Made by a program: the position numbers and the translations under genes. A stretch of DNA of 64,000 nt from Nocardia sp. alder85J (lineage in GTDB: Bacteria > Actinomycetota > Actinomycetes > Mycobacteriales > Mycobacteriaceae): contig NZ_JAIUCZ020000002.1 of the NCBI RefSeq assembly GCF_020176955.2, positions 992,001 through 1,056,000 on the forward strand. Reading direction: 5' to 3'. Shown here piece by piece: positions 1 through 8,872 of the stretch. Position 1 is the stretch's first letter. Every line of letters starts with the position of its first letter. Under the pieces are notes generated by a model that saw nothing but the letters and a program-made list of their open reading frames with translations, had not been told where the DNA came from and searched no databases.

Positions 1-989
1 CCCGCGCGCAGTCCTTCGAGCGGCTGACCTGCCTGGTGATCCCGTCGAGCGGGGAGACGGCCTCGGTGGTGATCCCGAAGATGGAGCTGGCCGCGCTGGG
101 CGGTTCGGCGGCGGGTGAGCTGGGCTTGCAGGTGCTGGACTGGACCGACGGTGTCGACCCGTACCGGGTCGTGAAGTCGGCGGTCAACGCCGGGGCGCGG
201 GTGGCCGTCGCCGATTCGATGCCCGCACTGCATCTGCTGCCGATCGCGAATTCGCTGACCGCTCTGCCGGTTTCGGCGACGCCGGTGCTGCGGCGGCTGC
301 GGATGACCAAGGACGCGGCGGAGATCGAGGCGTTGCGGCGGGCGGGTGCGGCCATCGACCGGGTGCACGCGCGGATGGGTGAGTGGCTGCGTCCCGGGCG
401 CACCGAGGCCGAGGTGGCCGCCGACATCGCCGCGGCCATCGTGGCGGAGGGACACACCGGTGCGGAGTTCGTGATCGTCGGCAGCGGGCCCCACGGCGCC
501 GATCCGCATCACGAGGTGTCCGCGCGGCGCATCGAGGCCGGTGACGTGGTGGTGATCGATATCGGCGGACCGGTCGAGCCCGGCTATTTCTCCGACTCCA
601 CCCGCACCTACGTGCTGGGTGAGCCGGATGCCGAGATCGCCGAGCGGGTGGCGGTGCTGGCGGCGGCGCAGGCGGCCGCGGTGGCGGCGGTGCGGCCCGG
701 GGTCACCGCCGAATCGATCGACGCGGTGGCGCGAAACCTGTTGGCCGAGGCCGGTTTCGGGGATGCGTTCATCCACCGGACCGGGCACGGCATCGGGCTG
801 TCGGTGCACGAGGAGCCCTACATCGTGGCGGGCAACGACCTGGTGCTGGAGCCGGGCATGGCGTTCAGTGTGGAGCCGGGGATCTACTTCGGCGGCGAGT
901 GGGGCGCCCGCATCGAGGACATCGTGATCGTCACCGAGGACGGCGGCGAAGCGGTCAACCACCGCCCCCACGATCTCACCGTGCTCTGA
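1..989 (+). CDS. M24 family metallopeptidase (Xaa-Pro dipeptidase/aminopeptidase type), 5'-truncated by the window edge
   Basis: The reading frame is open from the first bases, and the residues before the first possible GTG at 36 (ERLTCLVIP) look like normal M24 N-terminal sequence, so the true start lies left of the window. The pita-bread fold carries all five dinuclear metal ligands: Asp in VVVIDIGG, Asp in FSDSTRTY, His in HRTGHGIGLSVHEEP, Glu in FSVEPGIYF and Glu in ARIEDIVIV. The family cleaves the bond before proline in peptides. It probably corresponds to PepE (Rv2089c) of M. tuberculosis, which lies in the same region as the cob genes. Substrate preference is inferred only. It converges on the F420 protein gene at 1058. 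Confidence 0.9.
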   Translation, partial: RAQSFERLTCLVIPSSGETASVVIPKMELAALGGSAAGELGLQVLDWTDGVDPYRVVKSAVNAGARVAVADSMPALHLLPIANSLTALPVSATPVLRRLRMTKDAAEIEALRRAGAAIDRVHARMGEWLRPGRTEAEVAADIAAAIVAEGHTGAEFVIVGSGPHGADPHHEVSARRIEAGDVVVIDIGGPVEPGYFSDSTRTYVLGEPDAEIAERVAVLAAAQAAAVAAVRPGVTAESIDAVARNLLAEAGFGDAFIHRTGHGIGLSVHEEPYIVAGNDLVLEPGMAFSVEPGIYFGGEWGARIEDIVIVTEDGGEAVNHRPHDLTVL

Positions 990-1057
990 ATCACCTGCGG
1001 CCCAGGATAATCCACAACCCGCACCCGGCACTCCAGTAACCTCGGTGCCTCGGTGGC

Positions 1058-1462
1058 TCAGCGCAACTGGCTGCCGGCCAGTACCCGGCCGACTCGGATG
1101 GCGAGTACCACGCGGGCCGGGTTCTCCCGGGGGGTGCGGTAGCGGTGGGCGTAGCGCTGTTCGGCGTCGGTGACGTCGGCGGGGGCGGTGAGGACTTCGG
1201 CGGGGCCTTCCAGGGTCAGCCAGCGGGCTCCGTCGACCTGGCTGACCGCCGCGTAGCCGCCGCGCTGCGCGTTGCGGGCCTTCACCGAGTCGCCGGAGGT
1301 GATGACGCGAGCGATCCCGGCCGCCTGGTCCCAGGTGAAGCCGACGGCGACCACGTGCGGGGTGCCGTCGGCGCGCAGGGTGGTGAGCGTGGCCAGGTGT
1401 CGTTCGGTCACGAACTCGAGGGCGGCGGGGGACAGTTCGATGCGGGTGCCCGTGCTGGTCAT
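1058..1462 (-). CDS. F420H2-dependent biliverdin reductase-like protein (Rv2074 type, PPOX/FDOR-B fold)
   Basis: This 134-residue split-barrel protein begins [19 protein letters not shown], then has ARVIT and [13 protein letters not shown], closely following Rv2074, the deazaflavin F420-dependent biliverdin reductase. Family knowledge: these small dimers bind F420 in a groove and reduce heme breakdown products or other substrates. In M. tuberculosis the gene adjoins an SDR (Rv2073c) and cobL (Rv2072c), and the same three families occur here in the same order. It is divergent from the SDR with an 82-base gap. The exact substrate is inferred from similarity. Confidence 0.85.
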   Translation of the reverse strand: MTSTGTRIELSPAALEFVTERHLATLTTLRADGTPHVVAVGFTWDQAAGIARVITSGDSVKARNAQRGGYAAVSQVDGARWLTLEGPAEVLTAPADVTDAEQRYAHRYRTPRENPARVVLAIRVGRVLAGSQLR

Positions 1463-1544
1463 GCGCAGACGCTACCAAGCGGGTCCGACAGGGTGGCCGA
1501 GTACCCGGGACGGGCGGACCTGCCGCAATGGCACACTGTTGTCC

Positions 1545-2300
1545 ATGGCTGTGCGGGAACTGGACGAAGGTGCGATTCTGCTGCTGGGCGGCCGCAGTGA
1601 GATGGGTCTCGAGCTGGTGCGCCGGATCGCGGCGGGCCGGACGGTGATCCTGGCCGCGCGGCGCAGCGGCGAGCTGGACGCCGAGCAGGCCGCCGTCGAG
1701 CAGGCGGGTGCGGCGGCCGTGCATCGGGTCGAATTCGATGCCGACGATCTGGCGGCCCATCAGCCGCTGCTGGAGAAGCTCGCCGCCGAGTACGGCCGGT
1801 TGGGCGCGGTGGTGCTGGCCTTCGGGGTGCTCGGTGATCAGGCTCGGGCCGAACTCGATCCGGCCGCGGCGGTGGCGGTGGTGCAGACCGATTACGTCGC
1901 GCAGATCAGTGTGCTCACGGTTGCGGCGAATCTGCTGCGCGCCCAGGGTTCCGGGCATCTGGTGGTGTTCGGGTCGGTCGCGGGTGTGCGGGTGCGGCGT
2001 GCCAACTACGTGTACGGTTCGGCCAAGGCCGGTCTCGACGGGTTCACCTCGGGACTCGGCGATGCCCTGCACGGCAGCGGCGTGCACCTGCTGCTGGTCC
2101 GCCCCGGTTTCGTGATCGGCCGGATGACCGAGGGTATGGATCCGGCCCCGTTCTCCAGCACCCCGGACCAGGTGGCCGCCGCGGTCGTGGCGGCCCTGCA
2201 CCGCCGCGCCGACCGGGTCTGGGTGCCGGGAATCCTGCGGCTGGTGTTCGCCGTCGCACGCGTCCTCCCGCAGTCCGTGTGGCGCCGGATGCCCCGGTGA
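1545..2300 (+). CDS. SDR family oxidoreductase, DprE2/Rv2073c-like
   Basis: The 251-residue Rossmann protein starts at the ATG at 1545, because the conserved nucleotide-binding stretch ILLLGGRSEMG follows directly. Longer upstream extension is antisense to the divergent F420 gene. It has the active site Tyr-x3-Lys (YVYGSAKAG) with a preceding Ser (VVFGSVAG), and the tail VWRRMPR resembles the end of DprE2, the decaprenylphosphoryl-ribose epimerase reductase subunit. No DprE1 partner is present, so a paralogue such as Rv2073c is the better match. It uses NAD(P)H; the substrate is unknown. Confidence 0.85.
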   Translation: MAVRELDEGAILLLGGRSEMGLELVRRIAAGRTVILAARRSGELDAEQAAVEQAGAAAVHRVEFDADDLAAHQPLLEKLAAEYGRLGAVVLAFGVLGDQARAELDPAAAVAVVQTDYVAQISVLTVAANLLRAQGSGHLVVFGSVAGVRVRRANYVYGSAKAGLDGFTSGLGDALHGSGVHLLLVRPGFVIGRMTEGMDPAPFSSTPDQVAAAVVAALHRRADRVWVPGILRLVFAVARVLPQSVWRRMPR

Positions 2301-2664
2301 GGCGGGCTGCTACGGCGCGACCCGGATCGAGTGCCGGTGACCGGCGCCGCGGGCCGGGCGCGACGCCGGGATCACCCGCCGCGACGGCCCGAATCCTGCA
2401 CAGCGCATCGGGCACAGCGGTGGCGCGGCCGCAACGGTGTGCCCGGGACCGGTCCGGCGGGTGCGCGGGATCGCCGGTGTCGTGGTTCGGATCGCGGGTC
2501 CGGGACCGGTTGCGAGGGCAGGGGTCTGCGGGGGTGGTGCGGCCCGCCGCGGCTGGAGGCCGACAGGGAACGGCGAACCGGGCAGCGGTGATCCGGTCCG
2601 GGCTGTCGGCCGCAGCCGGGCGCCACGGGGCGGCCCGGTCAGGGTACGTGAGGTGAAAAGTACT
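2301..2664. other. Intergenic region before cobL, no gene seen
   Basis: About 360 bases of very GC-rich sequence lie between the SDR stop and cobL. None of the six frames gives a protein-like reading. The part from about 2560 to 2640 has short stretches reminiscent of a cobalamin riboswitch (GGTGATCCGG, GCGCCAC) but lacks the canonical B12 box, so it is not called as one. Confidence 0.5.
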
Positions 2665-3915
2665 GTGCGACAAGTGATCACGGTGGTCGGCATCGGGGCC
2701 GACGGGTGGGACGGGCTCGGCGGTGCGGCCCGGTCGGCGATCGAGGGGGCGGAGGTGGTGTTCGGGTCGGCGCGGCAGTTGGGGCTGGTGCCCGCGGCGG
2801 TGCGGGGGCCGCGCCGGGCGCCGTGGCCGTCGCCGCTGGTGCCTGCCCTGCCGGAACTGCTTGCCGCGCATGCCGATTCCCGGGTGTGCGTGCTCGCCAG
2901 CGGGGATCCGATGTTCTACGGGATCGGGGTGACGCTCGCCAAACTGGTCGGGCCGCAGGCATTGCGGGTGTTGCCGCAGCCGTCGTCGGCGTCGCTGGCG
3001 TGTGCGCGGCTGGGCTGGGCGCTGGACCGGACGCCGGTGGTGAGCATCGTCGGGCGACGGCTGGAGACGGTGCTGCCGGAGCTGGGCGACGGACGCCGGG
3101 TGCTGGTGCTGGCGCCGGACGCGAACGGACCGGCCGAGGTGGCGGACCTGCTGGCGCGCAACGGATTCGGCGGTTCGGCGGTCACCGTGCTGGAACAACT
3201 GGGCGGGCCGGCGGAACGGATCGCGACCGGGGTCGCGGCGAACTGGTCACTGCCGCCGGGGGATCCGCTGGCGGTGGTGGCGATCGAGTGCCGGGCCGAT
3301 CCGGAGGCGCCACGGTCGACCCGGCTGCCCGGCCTGCCCGACGACAGGTACGGCGGCGACGGGCAGATGACGAAGGCGGAGGTGCGGGCGCTGTCGATCG
3401 CCGCGCTCGCGCCCGCGCCGGGGGAACTGCTGTGGGATGTCGGCGGTGGCTCCGGCACGATCGCCATCGAATGGTGCCGCACCCATCCGGATTGCCGCGC
3501 GCTCACCTTCGAGCGCAGCGAGGCGCGCCGGCGGCAGATCGTGGCGAACGCGGCCGCGCTGGGGGTGCCCGGCATCGAGGTGCGCGGTGAGGTGCTGGCG
3601 GTGTTGCGGGCGACGGAACCGCCGGTGCCGGACGCGATCTTCCTCGGCGGCGGGCTGACCCAGCCGGACCTGTTCGACCTCTGCTGGGAGCGGTTGCGGC
3701 CGGGCGGGCGGCTGGTCGCGAACGCGGTCACCGCCGAATCCGAAGCGCTGCTGCTGACCTGGGCCGCGGCGCACGGGGGCCGGCTCGGCAAGATGCAGGT
3801 GTACCGCGCGGAACCGTTGGGTGGCTTCACCGCCTGGCGTCCGCAGCTGCCGGTGACGCAGTGGGTGGCGGTGAAGAATGCTTGCTTCGATGGGAAACCT
3901 CGCGATTCGAGATGA
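2665..3915 (+). CDS. cobL: Precorrin-6Y C5,15-methyltransferase (decarboxylating) CobL
   Basis: This two-domain enzyme of the aerobic corrin pathway methylates C5 and C15 and decarboxylates the C12 acetate of precorrin-6B. Residues 1-200 form a CbiE-type tetrapyrrole methylase (ITVVGIGADGW, then VLASGDPMFYGIG). Residues 235-400 form a CbiT-type class I methyltransferase with SAM motif DVGGGSGTIAIEW near residue 258. Of several in-frame GTGs, 2665 is chosen because GAGGTG at 2650-2655 gives a good ribosome site nine bases upstream. The result is 416 residues, normal for CobL. It probably opens the run with the secreted gene and cobK. Confidence 0.93.
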   Translation: MRQVITVVGIGADGWDGLGGAARSAIEGAEVVFGSARQLGLVPAAVRGPRRAPWPSPLVPALPELLAAHADSRVCVLASGDPMFYGIGVTLAKLVGPQALRVLPQPSSASLACARLGWALDRTPVVSIVGRRLETVLPELGDGRRVLVLAPDANGPAEVADLLARNGFGGSAVTVLEQLGGPAERIATGVAANWSLPPGDPLAVVAIECRADPEAPRSTRLPGLPDDRYGGDGQMTKAEVRALSIAALAPAPGELLWDVGGGSGTIAIEWCRTHPDCRALTFERSEARRRQIVANAAALGVPGIEVRGEVLAVLRATEPPVPDAIFLGGGLTQPDLFDLCWERLRPGGRLVANAVTAESEALLLTWAAAHGGRLGKMQVYRAEPLGGFTAWRPQLPVTQWVAVKNACFDGKPRDSR

Positions 3916-3996
3916 AACGGACACGAGTCACCGGGTATGGTCGTTCGTCGTAATCCGATTGTTATATCGGACTTGCTCGAACTCGATGGGACTCAG

Positions 3997-4608
3997 ATGA
4001 GAATCAGCACGTTCACCGCCACGGCCCTGGTGGCCATCGCCGCGACCGGCATCGCCGCCGGCACCGCCGCCGCCGATCCGACGGTGCCGGCCCCCGACCA
4101 GGTGCAGACCCAGACCGTGACTCCCGCGGTGCACGGTGAGGATCAGGGCGTCGCCTACTCCACCACGCTCGCCGACGCCGGGAAGTCGATCGTCACCGCG
4201 GTCACCGGCGGCAGGTTCGCGCTGGACACCACCGGCAAGTCGGTCACGCTGACCAACGACGCGGGCCAGATCGTCATGCAGTACCCGCTGGTCGTCGAGT
4301 CCAAGGACCGCAAGGGCGAGGTGGCCGCGGACATCTCCGCCGACGGCTCGCAGCTGACCCTGACCCCGCGTGTCGATCACGTCGTCACGGCGAAGGACAT
4401 CTCGGCGCAGGACTGGTTCTTCTCGGAGTTGCAGCACGCGTCGCTGGGCGCCGCGGTCGGTGCGCTCATCGGCGCGCTGATCGGCGTGTGGTTCTTCGGT
4501 GTCGGCCTGATCCCGGCCGCGCTGCTCGGCGGCGTGATCGGCCTGCTGGTGGCCGGTGGTCCTGCGCTGCTGGACGCGGGCTCCGCGTATTTCGGCGGCC
4601 AGCCCTGA
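3997..4608 (+). CDS. Secreted/membrane-inserted protein with Gly-rich hydrophobic hairpin, unknown function
   Basis: The 203-residue protein begins with a Sec signal peptide (MRISTFTATALVAIAATG, with cleavage likely after TAAADP). A polar beta-rich region of about 100 residues follows. The C-terminal part has two hydrophobic stretches rich in small residues (GAAVGALIGALIG and LIPAALLGGVIGLLVAGG). Start ATG 3997 puts the signal peptide at the N terminus; the frame is open from 3937 but adds no family-like sequence. Similar secreted proteins are common in Nocardia and Rhodococcus, but I know no function. It occupies the cobM position between cobL and cobK, and its stop overlaps the apparent cobK start. 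Confidence 0.8.
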   Translation: MRISTFTATALVAIAATGIAAGTAAADPTVPAPDQVQTQTVTPAVHGEDQGVAYSTTLADAGKSIVTAVTGGRFALDTTGKSVTLTNDAGQIVMQYPLVVESKDRKGEVAADISADGSQLTLTPRVDHVVTAKDISAQDWFFSELQHASLGAAVGALIGALIGVWFFGVGLIPAALLGGVIGLLVAGGPALLDAGSAYFGGQP

Positions 4609-5378
4609 GAATTCTGCTGCTCGGCGGTACCCGGGAGGCCCGGGAACTCGCCGTAACCCTGACCGGCGAGCGAGGATTCGAGATCGTGTCCTCGCTCGCC
4701 GGTCGGGTGCGCGACCCGGTGCTGCCGGTCGGCGAGGTGCGCGTCGGCGGTTTCGGCGGCCTCGCCGGACTGCGGGAATGGCTGGCGGGCAACGACATCG
4801 AGGCGATCGTCGACGCCACCCACCCGTTCGCGGGCACCATGTCCGCGCACGCCGCGGCGGCGGCCGGGGACCTGGGACTGCCGCTGCTGCACCTGCGGCG
4901 GCCCGGCTGGCCCGCCCGGACCGGTGACCGCTGGCTGCGGGTGCCGGATCTCGCCGCGGCGGCCGGCGCCGCCGCGGACCTGGGCGACCGCATCTTCCTC
5001 ACCATCGGCCGGCAGGGCGTCGGTGCTTTCGCACACCTGACCCGGCCGTGGTTCCTGATCCGCGCGATCGATCCGCCCACCGCCGCGCTGCCGCCCCGGC
5101 ACGAGATCCTGCTGGCGCGTGGGCCGTTCACCGTGGCGGAGGAGCTGCGGCTGCTGGCCGAGCGTCACATCGACGTCCTGGTCACCAAGGACAGCGGCGG
5201 CGAGCTGACCGAGGCCAAGCTGACCGCGGCCCGGGAGCGCGCGGTGCCGGTGGTGCTGGTCGACCGGCCGCCGCTGCCGCCCGGCGCACCGGTCGCCGAT
5301 ACCGTCGGCGCCGCCCGGGACTGGTTGCTGGCTCAGGCCGGTTCGCCGGACTCCTCGGCCAGCAGCGCGGGTAGCTGA
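4605..5378 (+). CDS. cobK: Precorrin-6A reductase CobK
   Basis: CobK reduces precorrin-6A to 6B with NADPH. The frame shows the N-terminal fold start RILLLGGTREARELA, then DATHPFAGTMSAHA and DVLVTKDSGGELTEAKL, all typical. There is no ATG, GTG or TTG near the conserved N terminus; the closest are a GTG at 4488, deep inside the upstream gene, and an internal GTG near 4686. I place the start at CTG 4605, which overlaps the upstream TGA as CTGA, mimicking a usual ATGA junction. The protein would be about 257 residues, normal for the family. Its 3' end overlaps the convergent PadR gene by 46 bases. Confidence 0.88.
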   Translation: MRILLLGGTREARELAVTLTGERGFEIVSSLAGRVRDPVLPVGEVRVGGFGGLAGLREWLAGNDIEAIVDATHPFAGTMSAHAAAAAGDLGLPLLHLRRPGWPARTGDRWLRVPDLAAAAGAAADLGDRIFLTIGRQGVGAFAHLTRPWFLIRAIDPPTAALPPRHEILLARGPFTVAEELRLLAERHIDVLVTKDSGGELTEAKLTAARERAVPVVLVDRPPLPPGAPVADTVGAARDWLLAQAGSPDSSASSAGS

Positions 5379-5890
5379 TCGAACCAGTCCAGCACCGCCC
5401 GCTCGTAGCGCACGCCGAATTCGACAGTGGCGCGGTCGAATCGGGAGCCCGGGTCGGCCGGTTGGGCCAGGCCGATCAGGTAGCCGCTGAGCCGCTGCTC
5501 GTGCACGGCCCGGTTGGCGGCGATGATGCGCCGCAGCCGTTCCGGATCGACGAACTGCCCGAACGACAGCGTCAGCAGCAGCGGCACCCGGATGGTCTCG
5601 GCGCCGGGATCGCGAGCGATCCACTGCGCGAACGCTTCCCGGCCCGCCTCGGTGATGCGGTAGGGCGTGCGCTCGCGGGCCCCGGTCTCGCCCTTGGTCA
5701 CCAGTCCGGAGCGGTCCATCGCGGCGAGTTCGCGATACACCTGGCTCTGGGTGATGGTCCAGAAGTCGCCGATGCGAATCTGGGCCAGGGTCACCAGGTC
5801 CCAGCCGGACATCGGTCCCTCGTGCAGGAACCCCAGCAGCGACGCCGCGGTCGAGTTCAGCCCGCGCGCGGCCGGATCGTCGGCCACCAC
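5333..5890 (-). CDS. PadR family transcriptional regulator
   Basis: The 185-residue protein has an N-terminal winged helix (LLGFLHEGPMSGWDL, then FWTITQSQVYRELAAMDRSGLV and the wing RTPYRITEAGREAFAQW). A C-terminal helical dimerisation region with a conserved Trp-Phe segment follows, the PadR/Vir layout. PadR proteins usually repress a neighbouring promoter in response to small molecules. A perfect inverted repeat at 5909-5927 lies just upstream and is the likely operator. The gene lies downstream of cobIJ on the same strand but probably has its own promoter. The target beyond itself is unknown. Confidence 0.88.
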   Translation of the reverse strand: MVADDPAARGLNSTAASLLGFLHEGPMSGWDLVTLAQIRIGDFWTITQSQVYRELAAMDRSGLVTKGETGARERTPYRITEAGREAFAQWIARDPGAETIRVPLLLTLSFGQFVDPERLRRIIAANRAVHEQRLSGYLIGLAQPADPGSRFDRATVEFGVRYERAVLDWFDQLPALLAEESGEPA

Positions 5891-5908
5891 CGCTCCCTTC
5901 CGTCACCT

Positions 5909-5927
5909 ACATTCTACTTTGGAATGT
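5909..5927. promoter_or_regulatory. Probable PadR operator (inverted repeat)
   Basis: The site has arms ACATTC and GAATGT separated by seven bases. It lies 19 bases upstream of the padR-like start and covers the last codons and stop of cobIJ. Position and symmetry suggest autoregulation; the spacing is typical of dimeric winged-helix repressors. Confidence 0.5.
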
Positions 5928-7611
5928 CGTACGCTACGCCTCCGTGGTAGCGCCGGGAAGTGTAGACCCGGGTGCCGCCGGGGGTGTCGAACGCGGCGGT
6001 GGTCGAGGCGCCGACGATGAGCAGGGTGCGCATGTCGACGTCGGCGGGATCCAGCTCGGCGAGGGTGATCACCCGTACCGATTCGGCAGGCCCGCCCACG
6101 TCGCGGCCCAGGACCACCGGGGTGCCGGGCTTGCGGTGTTCCAGCAGCAGATCCTTCAGCGCGGCCACCTGCCAGGTGCGCTGGGACGAGGCCGGATTGT
6201 AGACGGCCAGGGCCATGTCGGCGGCGGCCACGGCCGAGATGCGCTGGGCGACGGTCTCCCACGGCTTGAGCCGATCCGACAGCGAGATCATCGCGAAATC
6301 GTGCCCGAGCGGCGCGCCCACCCGGCTCGCGACCGCGCCGGCGGCGGTCACACCGGGCAGCACCCGCACCGGCACGTCCCGCCACTGCGGGTCCGCCGAC
6401 TCCTCGACCACCGCGGCCGCCATCGCGAACACGCCCGGATCGCCGGAGGACACGACCGCCACCCGGGCGCCCTGGCGGGCCAGGTCCAATGCCATGGCGG
6501 CCCGCTCGGATTCGACCTTGTTGTCGCTGGCGTGCCGCCGCTGCCCCGGCCGTTGCGGCACCCGGTTCACATAGGTGGTGTAGCCGACCAGATCGGTCGC
6601 CTCGGCGAGCACCTCCGTCACCTCCGGCGTGGTCCATGCCGTGGCGCCGGGGCCGAGCCCGATGACGACCACGCCGCCGCCCTCGGGGAAATGCCGGACC
6701 GGTACCGATTCGGCTGTCCGGCCCGCGCCGTAGCGCGGCACCGTGTCGTCGGTGCCGGGGTGTGCCGCGACCGGTGGCGCTGTGGTAGCTGCCGTGCTCG
6801 CCGGTGCGGTCGCGGTCGCCTGCGCCACGGATCCGCTGGGCTCCCGGGTGAGGGGGATCGGGGTGGTCGGGCGCGGGCCGGGCAGCAGCGTGATGGCGAA
6901 GTACGGCACGTCCGCGTCGTCGACGTCGGCGGCGCGCAGTACTTTCTGGCGGCCGGTGCTGGCGCGTTCCACGTAGTAGGCGTCGTCCAGCCGGCCGGAG
7001 TCCGAGAGTGCTTGCCGCACGGTCGGATAGGTGCGGCCCAGTTTCATGACGGCGGCCGCGTCGGTGGCGGCGAGGCGGCGGGCGAGTTCGTCGGCGGGCA
7101 GGGTGCCGGGCAGGACGGTGAGTACCTGCTCACCCTCGACCAGCGGGGTGGCCAGCGCCGCCGAGGCCGCGCTCACCGAGGTCACGCCGGGGATGATCTC
7201 CGCCTCGAATCGGCCGGCCAGCCGTCGGTGCATGTGCATGTAGGAGCTGTAGAACAGCGGGTCGCCCGCGGCCAGCAGGGCGACCGAGCGGCCGGCGGCC
7301 AGATGGGTCGCCAGGCGTTCGGCGGCCTGCTCGTAGAACTCGTCCATCGCGCCCTGATAGCCGCCGGGGTGGTCGGTGGTCTCGGTGGTCACCGGGTAGA
7401 CCAGGTGTTCCTCCAGCTGGCCGGGCCGCATGTACGGCGCCGCGATGCCGCGGGAGATGCTGCGGCCGTGCCGGGCGCTGTGGAAGGCCACGACGTCGGC
7501 CGCGCCGATGATCCGCGCGGCCTTGACCGTCACCAGTTCCGGATCGCCGGGGCCCAGGCCGATTCCCCAGAGTTTGCCCGCCACCGGGCCGTTGCCGTGC
7601 TGCGCGCTCAT
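5914..7611 (-). CDS. cobIJ: Fused CobI-CobJ: precorrin-2 C20-methyltransferase and precorrin-3B C17-methyltransferase
   Basis: This 565-residue bifunctional tetrapyrrole methylase covers two SAM-dependent steps of aerobic corrin synthesis. Residues about 10-245 are CobI ([20 protein letters not shown], then [19 protein letters not shown] and [14 protein letters not shown]). A low-complexity Ala/Thr/Pro linker occupies roughly 250-305. Residues about 312-560 are CobJ ([18 protein letters not shown], then [14 protein letters not shown] and VYNPASSQR). The ATG at 7611 is chosen because it overlaps the cobH stop as ATGA, implying coupled translation. The same fusion is seen in mycobacteria (Rv2066). 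Confidence 0.93.
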   Translation of the reverse strand: MSAQHGNGPVAGKLWGIGLGPGDPELVTVKAARIIGAADVVAFHSARHGRSISRGIAAPYMRPGQLEEHLVYPVTTETTDHPGGYQGAMDEFYEQAAERLATHLAAGRSVALLAAGDPLFYSSYMHMHRRLAGRFEAEIIPGVTSVSAASAALATPLVEGEQVLTVLPGTLPADELARRLAATDAAAVMKLGRTYPTVRQALSDSGRLDDAYYVERASTGRQKVLRAADVDDADVPYFAITLLPGPRPTTPIPLTREPSGSVAQATATAPASTAATTAPPVAAHPGTDDTVPRYGAGRTAESVPVRHFPEGGGVVVIGLGPGATAWTTPEVTEVLAEATDLVGYTTYVNRVPQRPGQRRHASDNKVESERAAMALDLARQGARVAVVSSGDPGVFAMAAAVVEESADPQWRDVPVRVLPGVTAAGAVASRVGAPLGHDFAMISLSDRLKPWETVAQRISAVAAADMALAVYNPASSQRTWQVAALKDLLLEHRKPGTPVVLGRDVGGPAESVRVITLAELDPADVDMRTLLIVGASTTAAFDTPGGTRVYTSRRYHGGVAYDIPK

Positions 7612-8252
7612 TCCCGCTCGCTCGCGATCGCGTTGAGGGCCGCCGCGGTGATCGCGCTGCCGCCGCGCCGCCCGTGCACCGTCAGGAATTCGACGCCGCC
7701 GTGGTCGGCCAGCGCCTGCTTGGACTCGGCCGCGCCGATGAAGCCGACCGGGATGCCCAGCACCGCCGCCGGTCGCGGCGCCCCGGCGTCGAGCATGTCG
7801 AGCAGGTGGAACAGCGCCGTGGGCGCGTTGCCGACGGCCACCACTGCGCCGTCGAGGCGGTCGCGCCACAGTTCCAGCGCCGCGGCGGACCGGGTGTTGC
7901 CCAGCGATCGGGCCAGTTCGGGCACCCGTGGATCGGCGAGCAGGCAGAGCACCTCGTTGTCCGCGGGCAGCCGCGCGCGGGTCACCCCGGAGGCGACCAT
8001 GGTGGCGTCGCAGAGGATCGGCGCTCCGGCGCGCAGCGCGGCCCGGGCCCGCGCCACCACCGCGGCGCTGTGGTCCACGTCCGCCGCCAGATCCACCTGC
8101 CCGCAGGCGTGGATCATCCGCACCACCACCTGGGCGACGTCGGCCGGGAACCGGGCCAGATCGGCCTCGGCCCGGATGGTCGCGAACGATCGCCGATAGA
8201 TCTCGGCGCCGTCGGTGAGATAGCTGGTACGTGTCCGGGAAGCGTCGGGCAT
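7608..8252 (-). CDS. cobH: Precorrin-8X methylmutase CobH
   Basis: CobH moves the C11 methyl to C12, converting precorrin-8X to hydrogenobyrinate. The protein shows [27 protein letters not shown] with the catalytic His, [25 protein letters not shown] and [16 protein letters not shown], the full family signature in about 214 residues. Start ATG 8252 ([12 protein letters not shown]) is preferred; a GTG at 8261 would add three residues. It overlaps cobIJ by four bases, so the two form one transcription unit. Confidence 0.93.
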   Translation of the reverse strand: MPDASRTRTSYLTDGAEIYRRSFATIRAEADLARFPADVAQVVVRMIHACGQVDLAADVDHSAAVVARARAALRAGAPILCDATMVASGVTRARLPADNEVLCLLADPRVPELARSLGNTRSAAALELWRDRLDGAVVAVGNAPTALFHLLDMLDAGAPRPAAVLGIPVGFIGAAESKQALADHGGVEFLTVHGRRGGSAITAAALNAIASERE

Positions 8253-8301
8253 GGGATCCACAGTAGAAGTGCGATTCTCACGATCCGGTAGCGGGTCGCG
8301 G

Positions 8302-8739
8302 TCAGGTGCGCGGACGCTCCAGCAGCCGTGACATCACGATGCTGCTGCGGGTGCGCCCGACCCGGGCGTTCTCCCGGATGCGCTCGACCGTGGACTCGAT
8401 CTCGGCCATGTCGGTGGCCATCACGTGGACCAGCGCGTCGGCCTCGCCCGCGATCGTCCACACACCCACCACCTGCGGGATCGGTTCCAGGCTGCGGCGC
8501 AGTTCGGCGGGGGTGATGTTGTCGCGGTAGTAGACCTCCACGTACGCCTCGGTGCGCCAGCCCAGGGCGACCGGGTTGACCAGCGCCGTGAATCCGGTGA
8601 TCTGCCCGGCGGCCACCATCTTGTCGACCCGCCGTTTCACCGCCGGCGCCGACAGCCCGACCCCGGCGCCGATGTCCTGGAAGGAGGCACGGGCCTGCCG
8701 CAGCAGGTGGGCGAGGATTCGCCGATCGATGTCGTCCAT
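8302..8739 (-). CDS. Lrp/AsnC family transcriptional regulator
   Basis: The 145-residue protein begins [41 protein letters not shown], the AsnC helix-turn-helix. A RAM-type ligand-binding domain follows ([26 protein letters not shown]). The ATG at 8739 is preceded by GGAGGA at ideal spacing. Family proteins form octamers that sense amino acids. It is divergent from a DDAH-like gene, exactly as Rv2324 (AsnC type) is next to Rv2323c in M. tuberculosis, so it probably controls that gene in response to arginine or ornithine-type ligands (inference). Confidence 0.92.
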   Translation of the reverse strand: MDDIDRRILAHLLRQARASFQDIGAGVGLSAPAVKRRVDKMVAAGQITGFTALVNPVALGWRTEAYVEVYYRDNITPAELRRSLEPIPQVVGVWTIAGEADALVHVMATDMAEIESTVERIRENARVGRTRSSIVMSRLLERPRT

Positions 8740-8758
8740 GCCGGTTCCTCCGCTGGGA

Positions 8759-8818
8759 CGCAACAATTCGCCGTTGAAGAGATCATCTGCGCAACAGATA
8801 CCTGTTCCGAGCGCAACA
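8759..8818. promoter_or_regulatory. Three CGCAACA direct repeats in the AsnC/DDAH intergenic region
   Basis: CGCAACA occurs at 8759-8765, 8790-8796 and 8812-8818 in the 133-base gap between the divergent regulator and DDAH-like genes. Repeated half-sites fit binding by an Lrp/AsnC oligomer controlling both promoters. This rests on position only. Confidence 0.35.
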
Positions 8819-8872
8819 CTACGCCCATTACCGTCGAGAAATCCTTGTCGCGCCGACTTGCAGGGAGTCCCG

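Noticed and set aside
2560..2645. Second cobalamin riboswitch before cobL
   Set aside because: Short matches (GGTGATCCGG, GCGCCAC, GGTCAGGG) occur, but the canonical B12 box and its order are missing, and the region is so GC-rich that such matches are expected.
2044..3198. Long minus-strand frame opposite cobL and the SDR
   Set aside because: Its translation is Arg/Pro/Ala/His-rich and matches no protein style; it is the antisense shadow of cobL in high-GC DNA.
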